DNA from: Tachypleus tridentatus
Lineage: Eukaryota; Arthropoda; Merostomata; Xiphosura; Limulidae
Length of the DNA stretch: 64,000 nt
Direction of reading: 5' to 3'
Assembly (NCBI RefSeq): GCF_004210375.1
Contig: NC_134825.1
Span: 68,749,558 to 68,813,557, forward strand
The position numbers and the translations under genes are program-made. Positions 1 through 10,220 of the stretch are shown here, piece by piece. The notes under the pieces were generated by a model. The model searched no databases. It was not told the DNA's origin and saw only the letters and a program-made list of their open reading frames with translations. Every line of letters starts with the position of its first letter. The first letter of the stretch is position 1.

Positions 1-750
1 GCTTTAATAAAATAATAAGAGTTGTCCTTCCTTTAAGATCACACTTTAATATATGCCGTTTATTAAGTTTATTGCATCAGTACAAACATGGGCAGAAATT
101 GTCACTCCAATTAGGGAATAGAGAGGTGTGTGTAACTATCATAGAAAAATCAGTTTCATGTTAAGTTCAATAAATATGACAGAAAATAAATTACCCGAAA
201 TTATCCATGTTCCGTCGTCTACTTAGGTAAAAAAACAAACAAGCAGATTAACAGAGAAGATAAAATAAAAATATATAAATGTTGTGATATTACAATGAAA
301 TGTCAAGTTGAGTTTCGGAGTAAGTTGCTGAGTCACGTGTTCTTATTATATGTAATTTGATAAACAGACTAGTTCTTAGTTATTTGAGAAGAACAAACAA
401 GTTTTCTAAATAACAAACCTATACATTATGAAATACTGTGGAAGTGTAACACTATCAAACAGCTGTTTATTCCTATGAATCTGTACGTTTTTCACATGAA
501 CTCAGGCGATGCAAATTATCCGAACCTGATTGTATCAGTGTTTTTTAATGGCGATCAACACCTAATTTGTGTCAGCTTAGATCAAAATACATCATGTTTT
601 ACATCAGTTGTTATCTTATAAAAGAATGAGTGATGTATAATAAAAAAAGGAGGTAAAACAAGGTACATTTTGATACCTATCGATACGAAACGAAAGTTTT
701 TTCAATGACCCTAATTATTTTTAGAATTTACCGAAAACGATTTTGAATGG
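1..750. other. AT-rich intergenic, no gene seen
   Basis: I see no ORF with protein character, no splice-consistent exon and no recognisable repeat in this stretch. Confidence 0.5.
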
Positions 751-754
751 TTTA

Positions 755-890
755 GCTCCCCAGTGTCACAGCGCTGTGTTCACCGACTTACACCACTGTA
801 AACTGAGCTTCGATACCCGTGGTGAGCAGAGCACAGACAGCCTATTGTGTATCTTTTTTCTCAATTCCAAACAAACAAAACCAATAAATG
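755..890 (+). repeat. tRNA-like SINE, family II (short)
   Basis: Fits the family II pattern: 'cccagtgtcacagcgctgtg', then a B-box-like 'cttcgatacccgtggtgagc', then 'agagcacagacagcctattgtg' and a CAAACAAAC-type tail. Family II is a ~115-bp tRNA-like unit repeated many times in this window, diverged in this copy. Confidence 0.7.
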
Positions 891-1289
891 GTTTAAAGTT
901 TTTGTTTGAATTAATTCAACAATAATTAACGAATATTTATTTTTAATGGCTTTATTACAATGGAATATACGTATTTATGAAGTTAAGTTATATATATTAT
1001 TCTTTAGCAGATATAATGGTTTTCCTTCACTTTTATTTCCGTGTTGTCTCTTACTTGGACATACGTTATGTATATAATACTCACGTACAATTTGTTATTC
1101 TTTTATTGTTTGAATAATATTCATTACACGTAAATATATTTTTCCCTTTTCTTATGGTTTTTATTTAGTACTTAACTACTTCCTCCTCCCCCAAAGTCTT
1201 GGCAGATGGCCTACCTCTCATAAACGTGAAGGAATTTCTGATGATGCTCTCCTCCATTTGGACTCAATTGCCCTGAAGGTTTCAAGGTT

Positions 1290-1557
1290 TTTTGGAATTT
1301 CGCACAAAGCTACTTGAGGGCTATCTGTGCTAGCCGTCCCTAATTTAACAGTGTAAAACTAGAGGGAAGGCAGCTAGTCATCACCATCCACCGCCAACTC
1401 TTGGGCTACTCTTTTACCAACGAATAGTGGGATTGACCGTCACATTATAACGCCCCCACGGCTGGGAGGGCGAACATGTTTGGCGCGACTCGGGCGCGAA
1501 CCCGCGACCCTCAGATTACGAAGCGCACGCCTTAACGCGCTTGGCCATGCCAGGCCC
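1290..1557 (-). repeat. tRNA-Thr-like SINE, family I, near full length
   Basis: Reading the minus strand, a tRNA-like head (GGCCTGGCATGGCCAAGCG, a CGTAATC anticodon-loop region and a GGGTTCGCGCCC-type B box) is followed by the family body (ATTCGTTGGTAAAAGAGTAG, GGCGGTGGATGGTGATGACT) and the tail TTTGTGCGAAATTCC. It is one of about 17 family I copies here. The head resembles tRNA-Thr(CGT), and Pol III transcription is the expected mode for this class. Confidence 0.9.
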
Positions 1558-2080
1558 AATTGCCCTCAATAACTTGATTTCTGAATCAAAATGAAATGGC
1601 GAGGAATAGAGAAATTGCAATAAAAATAGTGAACAAAATAATTCCAAACTGTAGCATCTTTCAGGTCAGCATGCAGTCCTGGTGCTAAAATACACTTCAT
1701 ACACTACTACTTAGCATTGCAGTGTTTTCTTATTGACCACACAGCGCGCCCTCTGGCGGCAAACATATGAAGAATTAGGGCAGCAGAGGTAACGAGACAT
1801 CGGTGTATCTGTCTGAGGGCCGCGGCCGCTAAGTAAGTGAGGCATGATCAATCACCTCTTTTTACTTCCTGTTTTATGCTGACATTGACTGACTTACATA
1901 TCTGTTCTCTCGCGGAGCTTTCGGATGGATGTTGTATCGAGACGCTTTTCTCCAAACTACTAACCAAACATTCCACAAAATGACTTCGAAACTATCATAA
2001 TTTTCCGTATATTCTGAAATGAAATTCCCTTGAGTAGACAGTATACGGGAGGTTTTTTTATCGTTGAAAAGTGCTACTTA

Positions 2081-2163
2081 ATGGAGAGCAATCGAAGAAA
2101 ACGTTTTTTCTTTCTCTCATTGTTATGCAGTGATTCTTGGATCTTCACCTCCTTGCTACTCGG
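2081..2163 (+). CDS. Candidate first coding exon with signal-peptide-like sequence
   Basis: An ATG at 2081 opens 27 codons plus two bases before a strong donor (CGG|GTAAGT). The peptide begins MESNRRKRFFFLSLLCS and continues SDSWIFTSLLL. A basic start followed by a hydrophobic run is what a signal peptide or signal anchor looks like. The ~300 bases upstream are the most GC- and CpG-rich local stretch (including a GCGGCCGC at about 1823), as for a promoter. No partner exon was found in the window, so this could be exon 1 of a gene with a very long intron or a chance ORF. No function is proposed. Confidence 0.3.
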
Positions 2164-2403
2164 GTAAGTTCATCTTTCGTGGATGATGTTAGTTAAGCCA
2201 GTTCTAGCATTACACAGGATAAATCGAATATTCCTCATAGGTCATCAAGACATGTTGGAATACGTAAAATAATTGTGCTCATGTATGAAAATACACACTC
2301 TGTTAGGTCTCTCAAGATGTCATACCAAATAGTTTTAGTTTTGTGATCTTTTATTGCGTTTCTAATATTATTTTTACTGGTCAATTTACTCGAAACGCAA
2401 CAT

Positions 2404-2520
2404 TAAGCTAGTACAGCGGTAAGTCTACGGCTTTACAACACTAAAATCAGGGGTTCGATTCCCCTCGCTGCGTTCACCACATAACCCGATGTGGCTTTGC
2501 TATGACAAAAACACAAACAC
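2404..2520 (+). repeat. tRNA-like SINE, family III
   Basis: Matches the third short family: 'gtacagcggtaagtctacgg', 'ggggttcgattcccctc' (B box), then 'gatgtggctttgctatgaca' with an A/C-rich tail. The same layout recurs at 39690, 40083 and 46565. Confidence 0.75.
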
Positions 2521-3057
2521 GCACCATTAAAATATATAAAAATAATGAGCACAAACACAGTTATATAGTAAAACATTTTGAATTCATAAGTTTTTACTGT
2601 TTACCATATACATGCTTTGTAGTAAAAACCAGTCCAGCTTACGTAGGTAGAATAAACATCAATAAATCAACGTTATAGGTTGTCTGTACAGCCAAAGAAA
2701 GGCTGATATGACAAACATACAATCTGCTAAGCATTAAGATTAACCCATCGTTAAAGTGCATCTGGGCCTTTCTATCCAAATACGCATGTTGATGGACTAG
2801 TAGTTCCCAAAATGTGTTCCGCTGAATACCTGTGTTCTGCTAAGGTTTCCAAGAAATCGACAATGACAGATAGATTTTTTTTGTATCGAATGGTTGAATA
2901 TCACTAAAGAATTGGAATTAGGGTTTCCATTTTTATTAAAATGAACGGTGCCCACCTTAACTGACAGAAGTTACATTCTTTCGCTATAATCTTCCAGGAA
3001 TCATACTTTTATAAGGTAATATAACACTTAATAATATAATACTTTGAGGTTGATAGT

Positions 3058-3168
3058 TTGTTTGTAGTTAAGTACAAATCTACATAAAGTGCTCTGCCTA
3101 CTTCGGGTATCAAAACCCGCTTTCTAGCGTTGTAAGTTTGTAGACTTACCGCTGCACCACTAGGGGGC
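3058..3168 (-). repeat. tRNA-like SINE, family II
   Basis: Minus-strand copy with 'ccctagtggtgcagcggtaa', 'acaacgctagaaagcgggtt' and 'gtgggcagagc'-like segments in family order. The ORF overlapping it is a by-product of the repeat. Confidence 0.75.
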
Positions 3169-3231
3169 AGTTGAAGTAAATTCCGCTTGTGGTAAATTAA
3201 TCTCAACAGCAACTGACGTTAGAAGTAAATG

Positions 3232-3405
3232 TTTGTTTTTGTTTTTCGAATTTCGTGCAAAGCAACACGAGGGCTATCTGCATTAAGTGCCCCTAATTTA
3301 GCAGTGTAAAATATAGGTAAAGCAACTACTCATCACCACCCATCACCAACGTTTGTGCTATTCTTTTATCAACGAATAATAGGATTAACCGTAACATTAT
3401 AAAAG
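3232..3405 (-). repeat. SINE family I, truncated (tRNA head missing)
   Basis: Contains the tail (TTTGCACGAAATTCG on the minus strand) and the body as far as the ATTCGTTGATAAAAGAATAG segment. It stops before the tRNA-like head, the usual 5' truncation. Confidence 0.8.
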
Positions 3406-3496
3406 TAAATGCCACACATAGCGTTAGCAACACGACACAGGTAAGAAAGGCGAACATTGGAGTGATAGCATAAATATTTAGTTCTGCAAAGTTATT

Positions 3497-3617
3497 TGGT
3501 TTAGTTGTTGTAGCTCAAAGCTATACAGAAGGCTATCTGTGCTGTAATCATCACTACACGGAATCGAACCCTGAATTTTACCGTTATAAGTCTTTAAGGC
3601 TGCCACTGAGCCATTGA
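3497..3617 (-). repeat. tRNA-like SINE, family II (diverged)
   Basis: Minus-strand family II order is preserved (GCTCAGTGGCAGCC, a GGTTCGATTCC-type B box, CACAGATAGCC, TTTGAGC), with many substitutions. Confidence 0.65.
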
Positions 3618-3722
3618 ATAACACGATAAAATTAAATTGAAAAACTGAATTACACTTGCTAAAGGTAAAAGGACAAAAAACAGCAGTTCAACATTGGAGT
3701 TGTATTTAATGTTGATAATATC

Positions 3723-3848
3723 GTTGTTGTTGTTTGTAATTATGTATAAAGCTACACAAAAGACTATCTGTGCTCTGCCCACTACAGTAATCAAAACCAG
3801 ATTTTTAGCATTGTAAATCGGCAGATATACCGCTGTGCCATTGGGGAA
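3723..3848 (-). repeat. tRNA-like SINE, family II
   Basis: Minus-strand unit with 'ccaatggcacagcggtatat', a degenerate B box and 'cacagatagtcttttgtgta' in order. Confidence 0.7.
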
Positions 3849-3951
3849 CGTGGATAAGCCAAAGAGTGAAGTGTGTACATAAACTTCTTTAGTATATGTG
3901 TCAGTCATTGACGAAAATAACAGTCATAATTTTATGGATGCTTCTGAAAAC

Positions 3952-4226
3952 GGGTCCAGCATCGCCAGGTAGGTTAAAGCGTTCGACTCGTAATCTGAGG
4001 GTGGCAGGTTCGAATCTCCGTCGTACAAAACATGCTCATCCATTCAGCCGTGAGGGTGTTATAATGTGACGGTCAATCCCTCTATTCGTTGGTAAAAGAG
4101 TATCCCAAGAGTTAGCGGTGAGTGGTGATAACTAGCTGCCTTTCCTCTAATCTTACACTGCTGAATTATGGACGGCTATCGCAGATAGCCCTTGTATAGC
4201 TTTGCGCGAAATTCAAACCAAACCAA
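3952..4226 (+). repeat. SINE family I, near full length
   Basis: The complete family layout can be read: the head 'gcatcgccaggtaggttaaa', the B box 'ggttcgaatctccgtcgtac', the body 'tattcgttggtaaaagagta' and the tail 'gcgcgaaattcaaaccaaac'. Confidence 0.9.
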
Positions 4227-4317
4227 AAGCTTCTAAAAACAGAAAATACAAGATTACTATAATCTCAGTGTAAATAAGCTCACAGAAAAAAAGAATCCAT
4301 AGTACATTTGTATTTAT

Positions 4318-4432
4318 TTAATTCTAAGCGCAAGGCCACATAATGCATTATCTGTGCTATGCTGACCGCAGTTATCGAATCCTGAGTTTTAGGGTAATAA
4401 GCTCTCAACTTACCGTTGTGCTAACGGGGAGC
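4318..4432 (-). repeat. tRNA-like SINE, family II (diverged)
   Basis: Family II order on the minus strand: GTTAGCACAACGGTAAG, then a B box ending GATTCGATAAC, then CACAGATAATGCATTATGTG. Confidence 0.6.
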
Positions 4433-5725
4433 AACAGTTAATGTGAACAAATTGTTCCAGTATATAACATAAAAATTTAGAAGAAAATTCAAGGTTTAGA
4501 TTGCGCTTAAAAGGTATTACAAAAGATATACAAAAAAAAAAAGAGACAAAGAAGGTAGGAATTATCTTTCGAATCACTAAACTTGACAATAATAACATTC
4601 TGAGCAAGAAGAATGGTCAGGACTAAAGCTGGAGTTACACTAAGTGAAAATAACATCACATACAGTAAAAAGTAAAAGAGAAAATGAGAAAAGACTCAAC
4701 TAGACCAAAAAAAAAGACACATTTTATATGTAAGACTACAGTTAAAAGATGAGAGAGTTATACTAAGTGTTACGTATTATAATTTATCTCAGACGAGTCT
4801 GATTTATTATTATTCGTACGCAACGTATTACGATAAACATCCGGAAATTTTAATTTTAATTTAGAAGTTAATTAAATGTTAATATGCATCAAATTTATCA
4901 TATTTGCCGAAAAGATTGATACACACAAGTTTATTTCTTAACACAAATTTATTTTAATATGCAAATTTATAATAACAGTTATTACAAATGATGGTTTATG
5001 TACAAGAATTTACAAACTTACATACTATACTGAGTCTTCTATCTGGTCTAGAACTGAATATTTTTTTGACGGTCTAGGTCCACGACGAGCGTATTAATAC
5101 TGAGCTGATACTGTTACACCTCACTTAAGCTAGCTAGCTGTCTTTTCTTGGCTGACATCATACCCCTTGCAAGCTGACTTTTTACCGACGAAGATACTTA
5201 ATACCCTCATAGAAATAATGTTGATGAATGGTTTGTAATGTTCGAAATATGTAAACGTTCCTTGTCAGATTCTGTAGTTTTCCGATTAATAAGCATTAAT
5301 TAAAGCTTCCAAGGCTTACAATGTACTAATTGTAGCTGATCAATAATATTATTTTGTCTCTCAGCTCATCGGTTTAAATATTTTAAGGCGAGATTCTAGA
5401 AGTTTCAACAATATTCGAAGATACGCCGGTGTTTTCGTAAAGCATATATTGTTGATTCTTACTCTCAAGAATATTCTACAAGTTTAGAGAACAGGTGGGA
5501 CTTTTGCAACATACATCCAACAATATAAGTCACATGCATCAAATTTTTAAAAAAACGCAGAATTAAAATAAATGTATAACATTAAATCCGTTACATAATA
5601 TCGAGTGAATTGTCGAAATGAATAAACACAAAAATATAGATGAGGGCCTACGCATATTTAATAAAAGCAATATGATATACGAACATAACCAAAAAAATTA
5701 ATATATTCACAAAACATATTTTAGA
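4433..5725. other. Intergenic, nothing recognised
   Basis: AT-rich sequence without a convincing ORF, exon or repeat match inside the window. Confidence 0.5.
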
Positions 5726-5774
5726 ATGCAGGAGACCTCACGTTGGCCACTAGGGGTTGCCTGCGACCTACAAT

Positions 5775-5905
5775 TTGCCTACCACCAGACTAGAGGGAAT
5801 ACAACTTGTCAACATCGCATACAGCCAACTCTTGGGTTACTCTTAACAAATCGAAAAGTGAAATTTTATTGCACACCTACGTACTCAAACGATAGATTTC
5901 TTTTT
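5775..5905 (-). repeat. Degenerate SINE family I fragment
   Basis: The segments 'accagactagagggaataca' and 'agccaactcttgggttactc' match the minus-strand family I body with many changes. The tRNA head is not recognisable. The 65- and 60-residue ORFs here have no protein character. Confidence 0.5.
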
Positions 5906-6754
5906 TGTGGCAGCGGGATGTGATTCACGAACTCTCGGATTTCAGTATTCAGGCACGTTAGCACAGGCCACACCGAGCTCTTGAACAAACTAGGATAATT
6001 TTGAATGTTTGAAATAAAATATAGTAAACTAACACCATTCACTAACAATTCAACTTATTTGTACTCCGACCTGCTTTTATGATGGTACTGTATTTTCTCG
6101 TTTCCAGAATGGAAATTTAAAACGTAAGACCTGTCACTTTTCTTTAGCATGGCCCACTGTAAAAGTTCAATGTGCGATGAAACATTATTTCGACAATGTT
6201 TACAGAAAAATATCAAAACTGTAATGTTTACGTATATATTTAACTGTAAATGTAAGGATTTACAATATTGTAGCTATCATAATTTTAATCAGTGTAAATT
6301 TTGAAAACATTCTGCAAATACATGTGCACATAAACACATTGAAAGGCGTGTTTATTAGGAGTTCCTCCACCCCAATACCTTTCAATAACTCCGAGGAATT
6401 AAGTCGAAATAAACTTGCATGGAAAGTTTATTACCAACTAAAATAACTTTTACTGTTTGCTAATAAAAATCCACAATGTTTAGAGAAAAATCATATGGAG
6501 GTTAATCTTCCTCTGTGTTCAGATGTTGTCATCAAACATATTTTGCTATAAGGTTTCCATAAATATAAAAAAACTCTAAGTGGGTGATAAGGAACATTGT
6601 ATTTACAGAATAGTTGTGTAAGATTAACAAAAACAAAATGTGCCTGGCCATTTGCCAATACGATAAAAGCGCAAAATATTTCCAGTCGTTTATAACTACA
6701 AGTACCTGATGGCTACTAAGGATAACTTTGAACCTGGACTTATTCTTTATTACC

Positions 6755-7192
6755 TCAATTATTTTCCTGCTACAGTTATCTTCGTAAAGTGGTATCATCT
6801 TAAGTGCTTATTTACGAAGGTTATGCTCACAATCTGTTATTACCTCAAGCTGACGATTATTTTTCTAGCTTGGTATTGCCTCAAATATTTACTTATGATG
6901 ATTACCGTTTCAGTTTATTACTACGTCAAGTGTTTGACAACAATGGTTATCTTATTAATTTGTTACTATCTCAAGTGTTTGACAACAATGGTTATCTTAT
7001 TAATTTGTTACTATCTCAAATGTTTGGCTACTATGGTTGTCCTTCCAGCTTGGTACTACTTCTAGTGTTTGGTTGCGACGATTATCGTTCCATGTTGGTA
7101 CTATCTCAAATATTTAGCTACGATGGTTATCTTTCCAGCTTGGTACCACCTCAATTTGCTACGATGGTTACCTTTCCAACCAGCTTCTCAAA
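6755..7192. repeat. 45-bp minisatellite (about ten imperfect units)
   Basis: The segment 'ctcaagtgtttgacaacaat' recurs exactly 45 bases later (6926 and 6971). Diverged versions continue on both sides from about 6755 to 7190. Because 45 is a multiple of three and few units carry stops, two overlapping ORFs of 118 and 130 codons run through the array with a 15-residue period (for example LTTMVILLICYYLKC). I read these ORFs as by-products, not genes. Confidence 0.85.
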
Positions 7193-7260
7193 ATAATGGG
7201 ATTATTCTTCTTAATATTATATATAGCAGTAGTATTTAGTTATTTTAACTCAAAAACAAA

Positions 7261-7580
7261 TTAAACAAAACACGCTGCATCAGCTATAAAGATCCCATGG
7301 TACAAACTACAATGTGGGATTATAAAATGTACCCTAGGTTTTGGAGGTGACTGAGGAAGTAGGACCCACATAGCGGTGGGGATACACTGTCTATCAATCT
7401 TAACCTCCATCGCCAGTCTCATATAAGAACTAAAAAATAACAATAGATATAGAATTAGGAATAGAAATTAGGAGAGCGAGATTTTGATGCTCAAGCCCAT
7501 AACGTCCCACGTCTATATCACCCTTCAATGTCTGCAGAAAGTTGTGGAAAGGTGACTGCTCTCCCAAGGAAAGAATTAAT
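7261..7580 (-). repeat. Dispersed repeat R3, copy 1
   Basis: The reverse complement matches 45793-46060 in long order-preserving blocks: the 'gggagagcagtc' segment, 'gagcgagattttgatgctca', 'gaggtgactgaggaagtagg' and 'tgggattataaaatgtaccc'. The family also occurs at 8226-8480 and 45228-45560. No coding potential was seen. Confidence 0.8.
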
Positions 7581-7868
7581 TGAAATAAAAATAAAGAAAT
7601 AAGGTACTACCATCTGGGTTTAAGTAAGATAAAAATATCTTTTGATGTAGCATTCTAGCCTCCAATATGGAAGAAAGGCACTAACTGACAGCACAGCAAA
7701 CGAACTATACCAATACGAAGCGTAAATAGGTTGAATAATATGGGCGTTGGGCTGAGGATTCTTCTGTGGTAAGTGTCTGTGAATTGTTGGGTTTAAATTA
7801 AAAAACAAACGAAGATCACACACTCCACTTGTTTTCAAAATAATATGCATTTAATTTATTATTTTGTG

Positions 7869-8080
7869 TCCGGCATGGCCGAGCGCGTTAGGCGTGCGAC
7901 TCGTAATCCGAGGGTCGCGGGTTTGCATCCCAGTCGCGCTAAACATGCTCGCCCTTTCAGCCGTGGGGGCGTTATAATGTTACGGTCAATCCCACTGTTC
8001 GTTGGTACAAGAGTTGGCGGTGGGTGGTGATGACTAGCTGCTTTCCCTCTAGTTTTACACTGCAAAATTAGGGACGGCTC
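7869..8080 (+). repeat. SINE family I, 3' truncated
   Basis: A well-preserved head with A box, CGTAATCC anticodon region and B box, plus the body as far as 'aattagggacggct'. It then passes abruptly into unrelated sequence instead of the usual GCGCGAAATTC tail. Two overlapping ORFs (61 and 90 codons) are by-products. Confidence 0.88.
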
Positions 8081-8225
8081 AGGTTTCTCCTCCTGGTTGG
8101 GAGTTGTGCAGTAGGTTAACAATCTGCTCACTTAAAAACCAGCCTGTTAATGAATCTGCAAGCGATTGCGGCCCTATGTTCCTTCATGGAATCGAGTGGC
8201 ATAATAATAATAATAAATAATAATT
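8081..8225 (+). repeat. Probable retroelement fragment with (TAA)n tail
   Basis: The segment from 'ggtttctcctcctggttggg' to 'cttcatggaatcgagtggca' is unusually GC-rich and ends in a (TAA)n run, as non-LTR fragments do. I recall similar text as a widespread arthropod repeat, but cannot confirm it here. It abuts the truncated SINE directly. Confidence 0.45.
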
Positions 8226-8480
8226 TATTATTTTAACTCAAAAACAAGTCAAAACAAAAACAATTAAACAAAAAACGCTGCATCAACTGTAAAGATCCCA
8301 TGGTACAAACTACAATATAGGATTATAAAATGTACCCTGTGATCTTTTCAGTTGATATAGCGTCTTTTGTTTTATTTGTTTTTGTTCAGCTTGTTTTTGA
8401 GTTAAAGTAACAAATTATATAATTAGTCAAGGTTTGGATTTGCTGTTTTTAATGCAGTCCTTCCTAATGATTTTACTATT
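8226..8480. repeat. Foldback copy of repeat R3
   Basis: Left arm from 'ttaactcaaaaacaagtcaa' to 'catcaactgtaaagatccc', and an inverted right arm from 'gatcttttcagttgatatag' to 'gtttttgagttaa'. It is followed by 'ggatttgctgtttttaatgc', which recurs at 45475 and 46132. A hairpin of roughly 70-80 bp per arm is implied. Confidence 0.75.
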
Positions 8481-9150
8481 TAATTTTATAAGAATGTAAT
8501 TATTTTCACTAATATATATATATATACAAAGTAGTTAAACATATATTCAACAAATTCTTTACATTATAGAGACGATAGACGTATCATTAACACTATATAC
8601 AGTTCTTTTTTTTTTTCAAAGTCCACTTAAGCTTATTCCGTTACTTTAGAATTTCAGTTGATAAGCCAAGCTACTTTTCTCAATTTTTATTACACTAGAA
8701 TCCCATGTATAATTTACATGTAATTATAGCGAGTTATTACAGTCGAATGCTGTTCTTCCAGTAGTCGTCTGGTCCTCGTACTTCAGATATCGTCTGTTTC
8801 TTTTGTTAAAGTGCACTCTTGATAGTTCAATTACTTTACAACTCGTTTTGACGGAATAAACTATACTTCTGATCTTTTTCCAAAATTATTAGCTTTACTC
8901 TAATATGTTTACTGTTAGGCCTATATTAATCGTTAGGTCTTTCATTCCTACGGAAGTAACTCTGCACTTAACTTTCTTTGGCTGTTCTAGAAATCTCTGT
9001 ATCCCTGATGTTAATAAATTTCGCACGACGTTCGATAGCATCAACATCAATGAATTATAAATATAAGGTACGATTCCTACTGAGTTACGTGACTAAACTT
9101 GTCAGAACAGTTACTTTAAAATAATTCCTTTCACTTCTCTTGTTATGAAA
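8481..9150. other. Intergenic, nothing recognised
   Basis: AT-rich, with a short TA microsatellite near 8515. No ORF or repeat can be supported. Confidence 0.5.
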
Positions 9151-9151
9151 A

Positions 9152-9262
9152 AGCCACCCAGTGGCACGGCGGCACGTCTGCGGGCTCACACCGCTAGAAA
9201 CCGGGTTTCGATACCGTGGTGGGCAGGGCACAAATTGTCCATTTTGCTTAATTTAAAACAAT
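9152..9262 (+). repeat. tRNA-like SINE, family II
   Basis: 'acccagtggcacggcggcac', 'gaaaccgggtttcgataccg' and 'gtgggcagggcacaaattgt' are in family order; the copy is well preserved. Confidence 0.8.
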
Positions 9263-9729
9263 CAAACAGTGTTATGTAAAAAACTAAATAATTATGAAAT
9301 ACTCACAAATTAATTTAATTAAATACACCTATACTAAACAATCTTTCATATCATGACACGACTATTGTGTTAAGTGGATGATATCAAATCATATTCGTGG
9401 CAGGTATTCCGATTTAACACTTTGCGCCTCAGAAAGAAACGCACAGCAATAGAGGGCGCTCAGAAGAGACCTTCTTTTCGCCCTGCTCGTGAAGTTAAAT
9501 TTTACTGGGCTAGTGATTAATAACTAAACAGAAAGAATTTTAAGTATACAAGATTATGCTGCAGGCTGGTGACAAAGGTCCGTTGGTGATCTATGAGAGG
9601 TTAAATATTGACCTTTAAAAAAAAACCACAAGAGGATAGGGATCTGTAAATTCAAAAGCCTCAGAATTTGCTGTGGGGGGAAACAGGAGTACCCACTGGA
9701 TGATACTTTATGGCATGCTCCATTTATAT

Positions 9730-9800
9730 ATGCTACCCAGTGGCACAACTGTACGTCTACACACGTACAATGCTAGAAACAGGGTGGGCACAGACAGAAA
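9730..9800 (+). repeat. tRNA-like SINE, family II (internal deletion)
   Basis: Begins 'acccagtggcacaactgtac' and jumps from 'gctagaaacaggg' straight to 'tgggcacagac'; the B-box region is lost. Confidence 0.6.
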
Positions 9801-10099
9801 GAGACCTGCAATAAGCCGTACTTTAGTCGGTGTGAATTAAAATGTGATGTCTTGTAATATGAATACCAAAGCGTCATTTTGAGGCTTAATTTCACGGTTC
9901 TTTCGCTGAACTGCATTTGTCGTTCTTTACTACTACGTCATTATGGTTTAAATAATTCTGTTCACCGGCTTCCTACTATTTATTAAAAGTTTTATTTTAT
10001 ATATACAAATTGTTTTCTTCCTCTGTGTAGTTTCCATCTGGTGTTCTCTTTCTGTTACTCCAGTTCTCCTTGGTCTATTCTTCTACTTATTGACCCCCT

Positions 10100-10212
10100 C
10101 CTCCAGTAAGTCTGAGAGCTTATAACAACCAAATCGAGTTTTGATACCCTAGGCGGGCAGAGCGCAAATAGTCTAGTGTGTAGTTTTGTGTCTGAGAACC
10201 AACCAACAAACA
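10100..10212 (+). repeat. tRNA-like SINE, family II (diverged)
   Basis: 'gagttttgataccctaggcg' followed by 'ggcagagcgcaaatagtcta' and 'gtgtagttttgtgtctgaga' fits the 3' two thirds of family II. Confidence 0.6.
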
Positions 10213-10220
10213 CAATATTA

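Noticed and set aside
1480-1556. tRNA-like sequences with A and B boxes throughout the window could be functional tRNA genes.
   Set aside because: All are joined to the SINE body without a T-run terminator, and their stems carry substitutions that break pairing.
7845-8131. Overlapping 61- and 90-codon ORFs with Arg/Pro-rich peptides.
   Set aside because: They lie entirely within a family I SINE and its flank; the same peptides appear wherever the SINE keeps the frame open.
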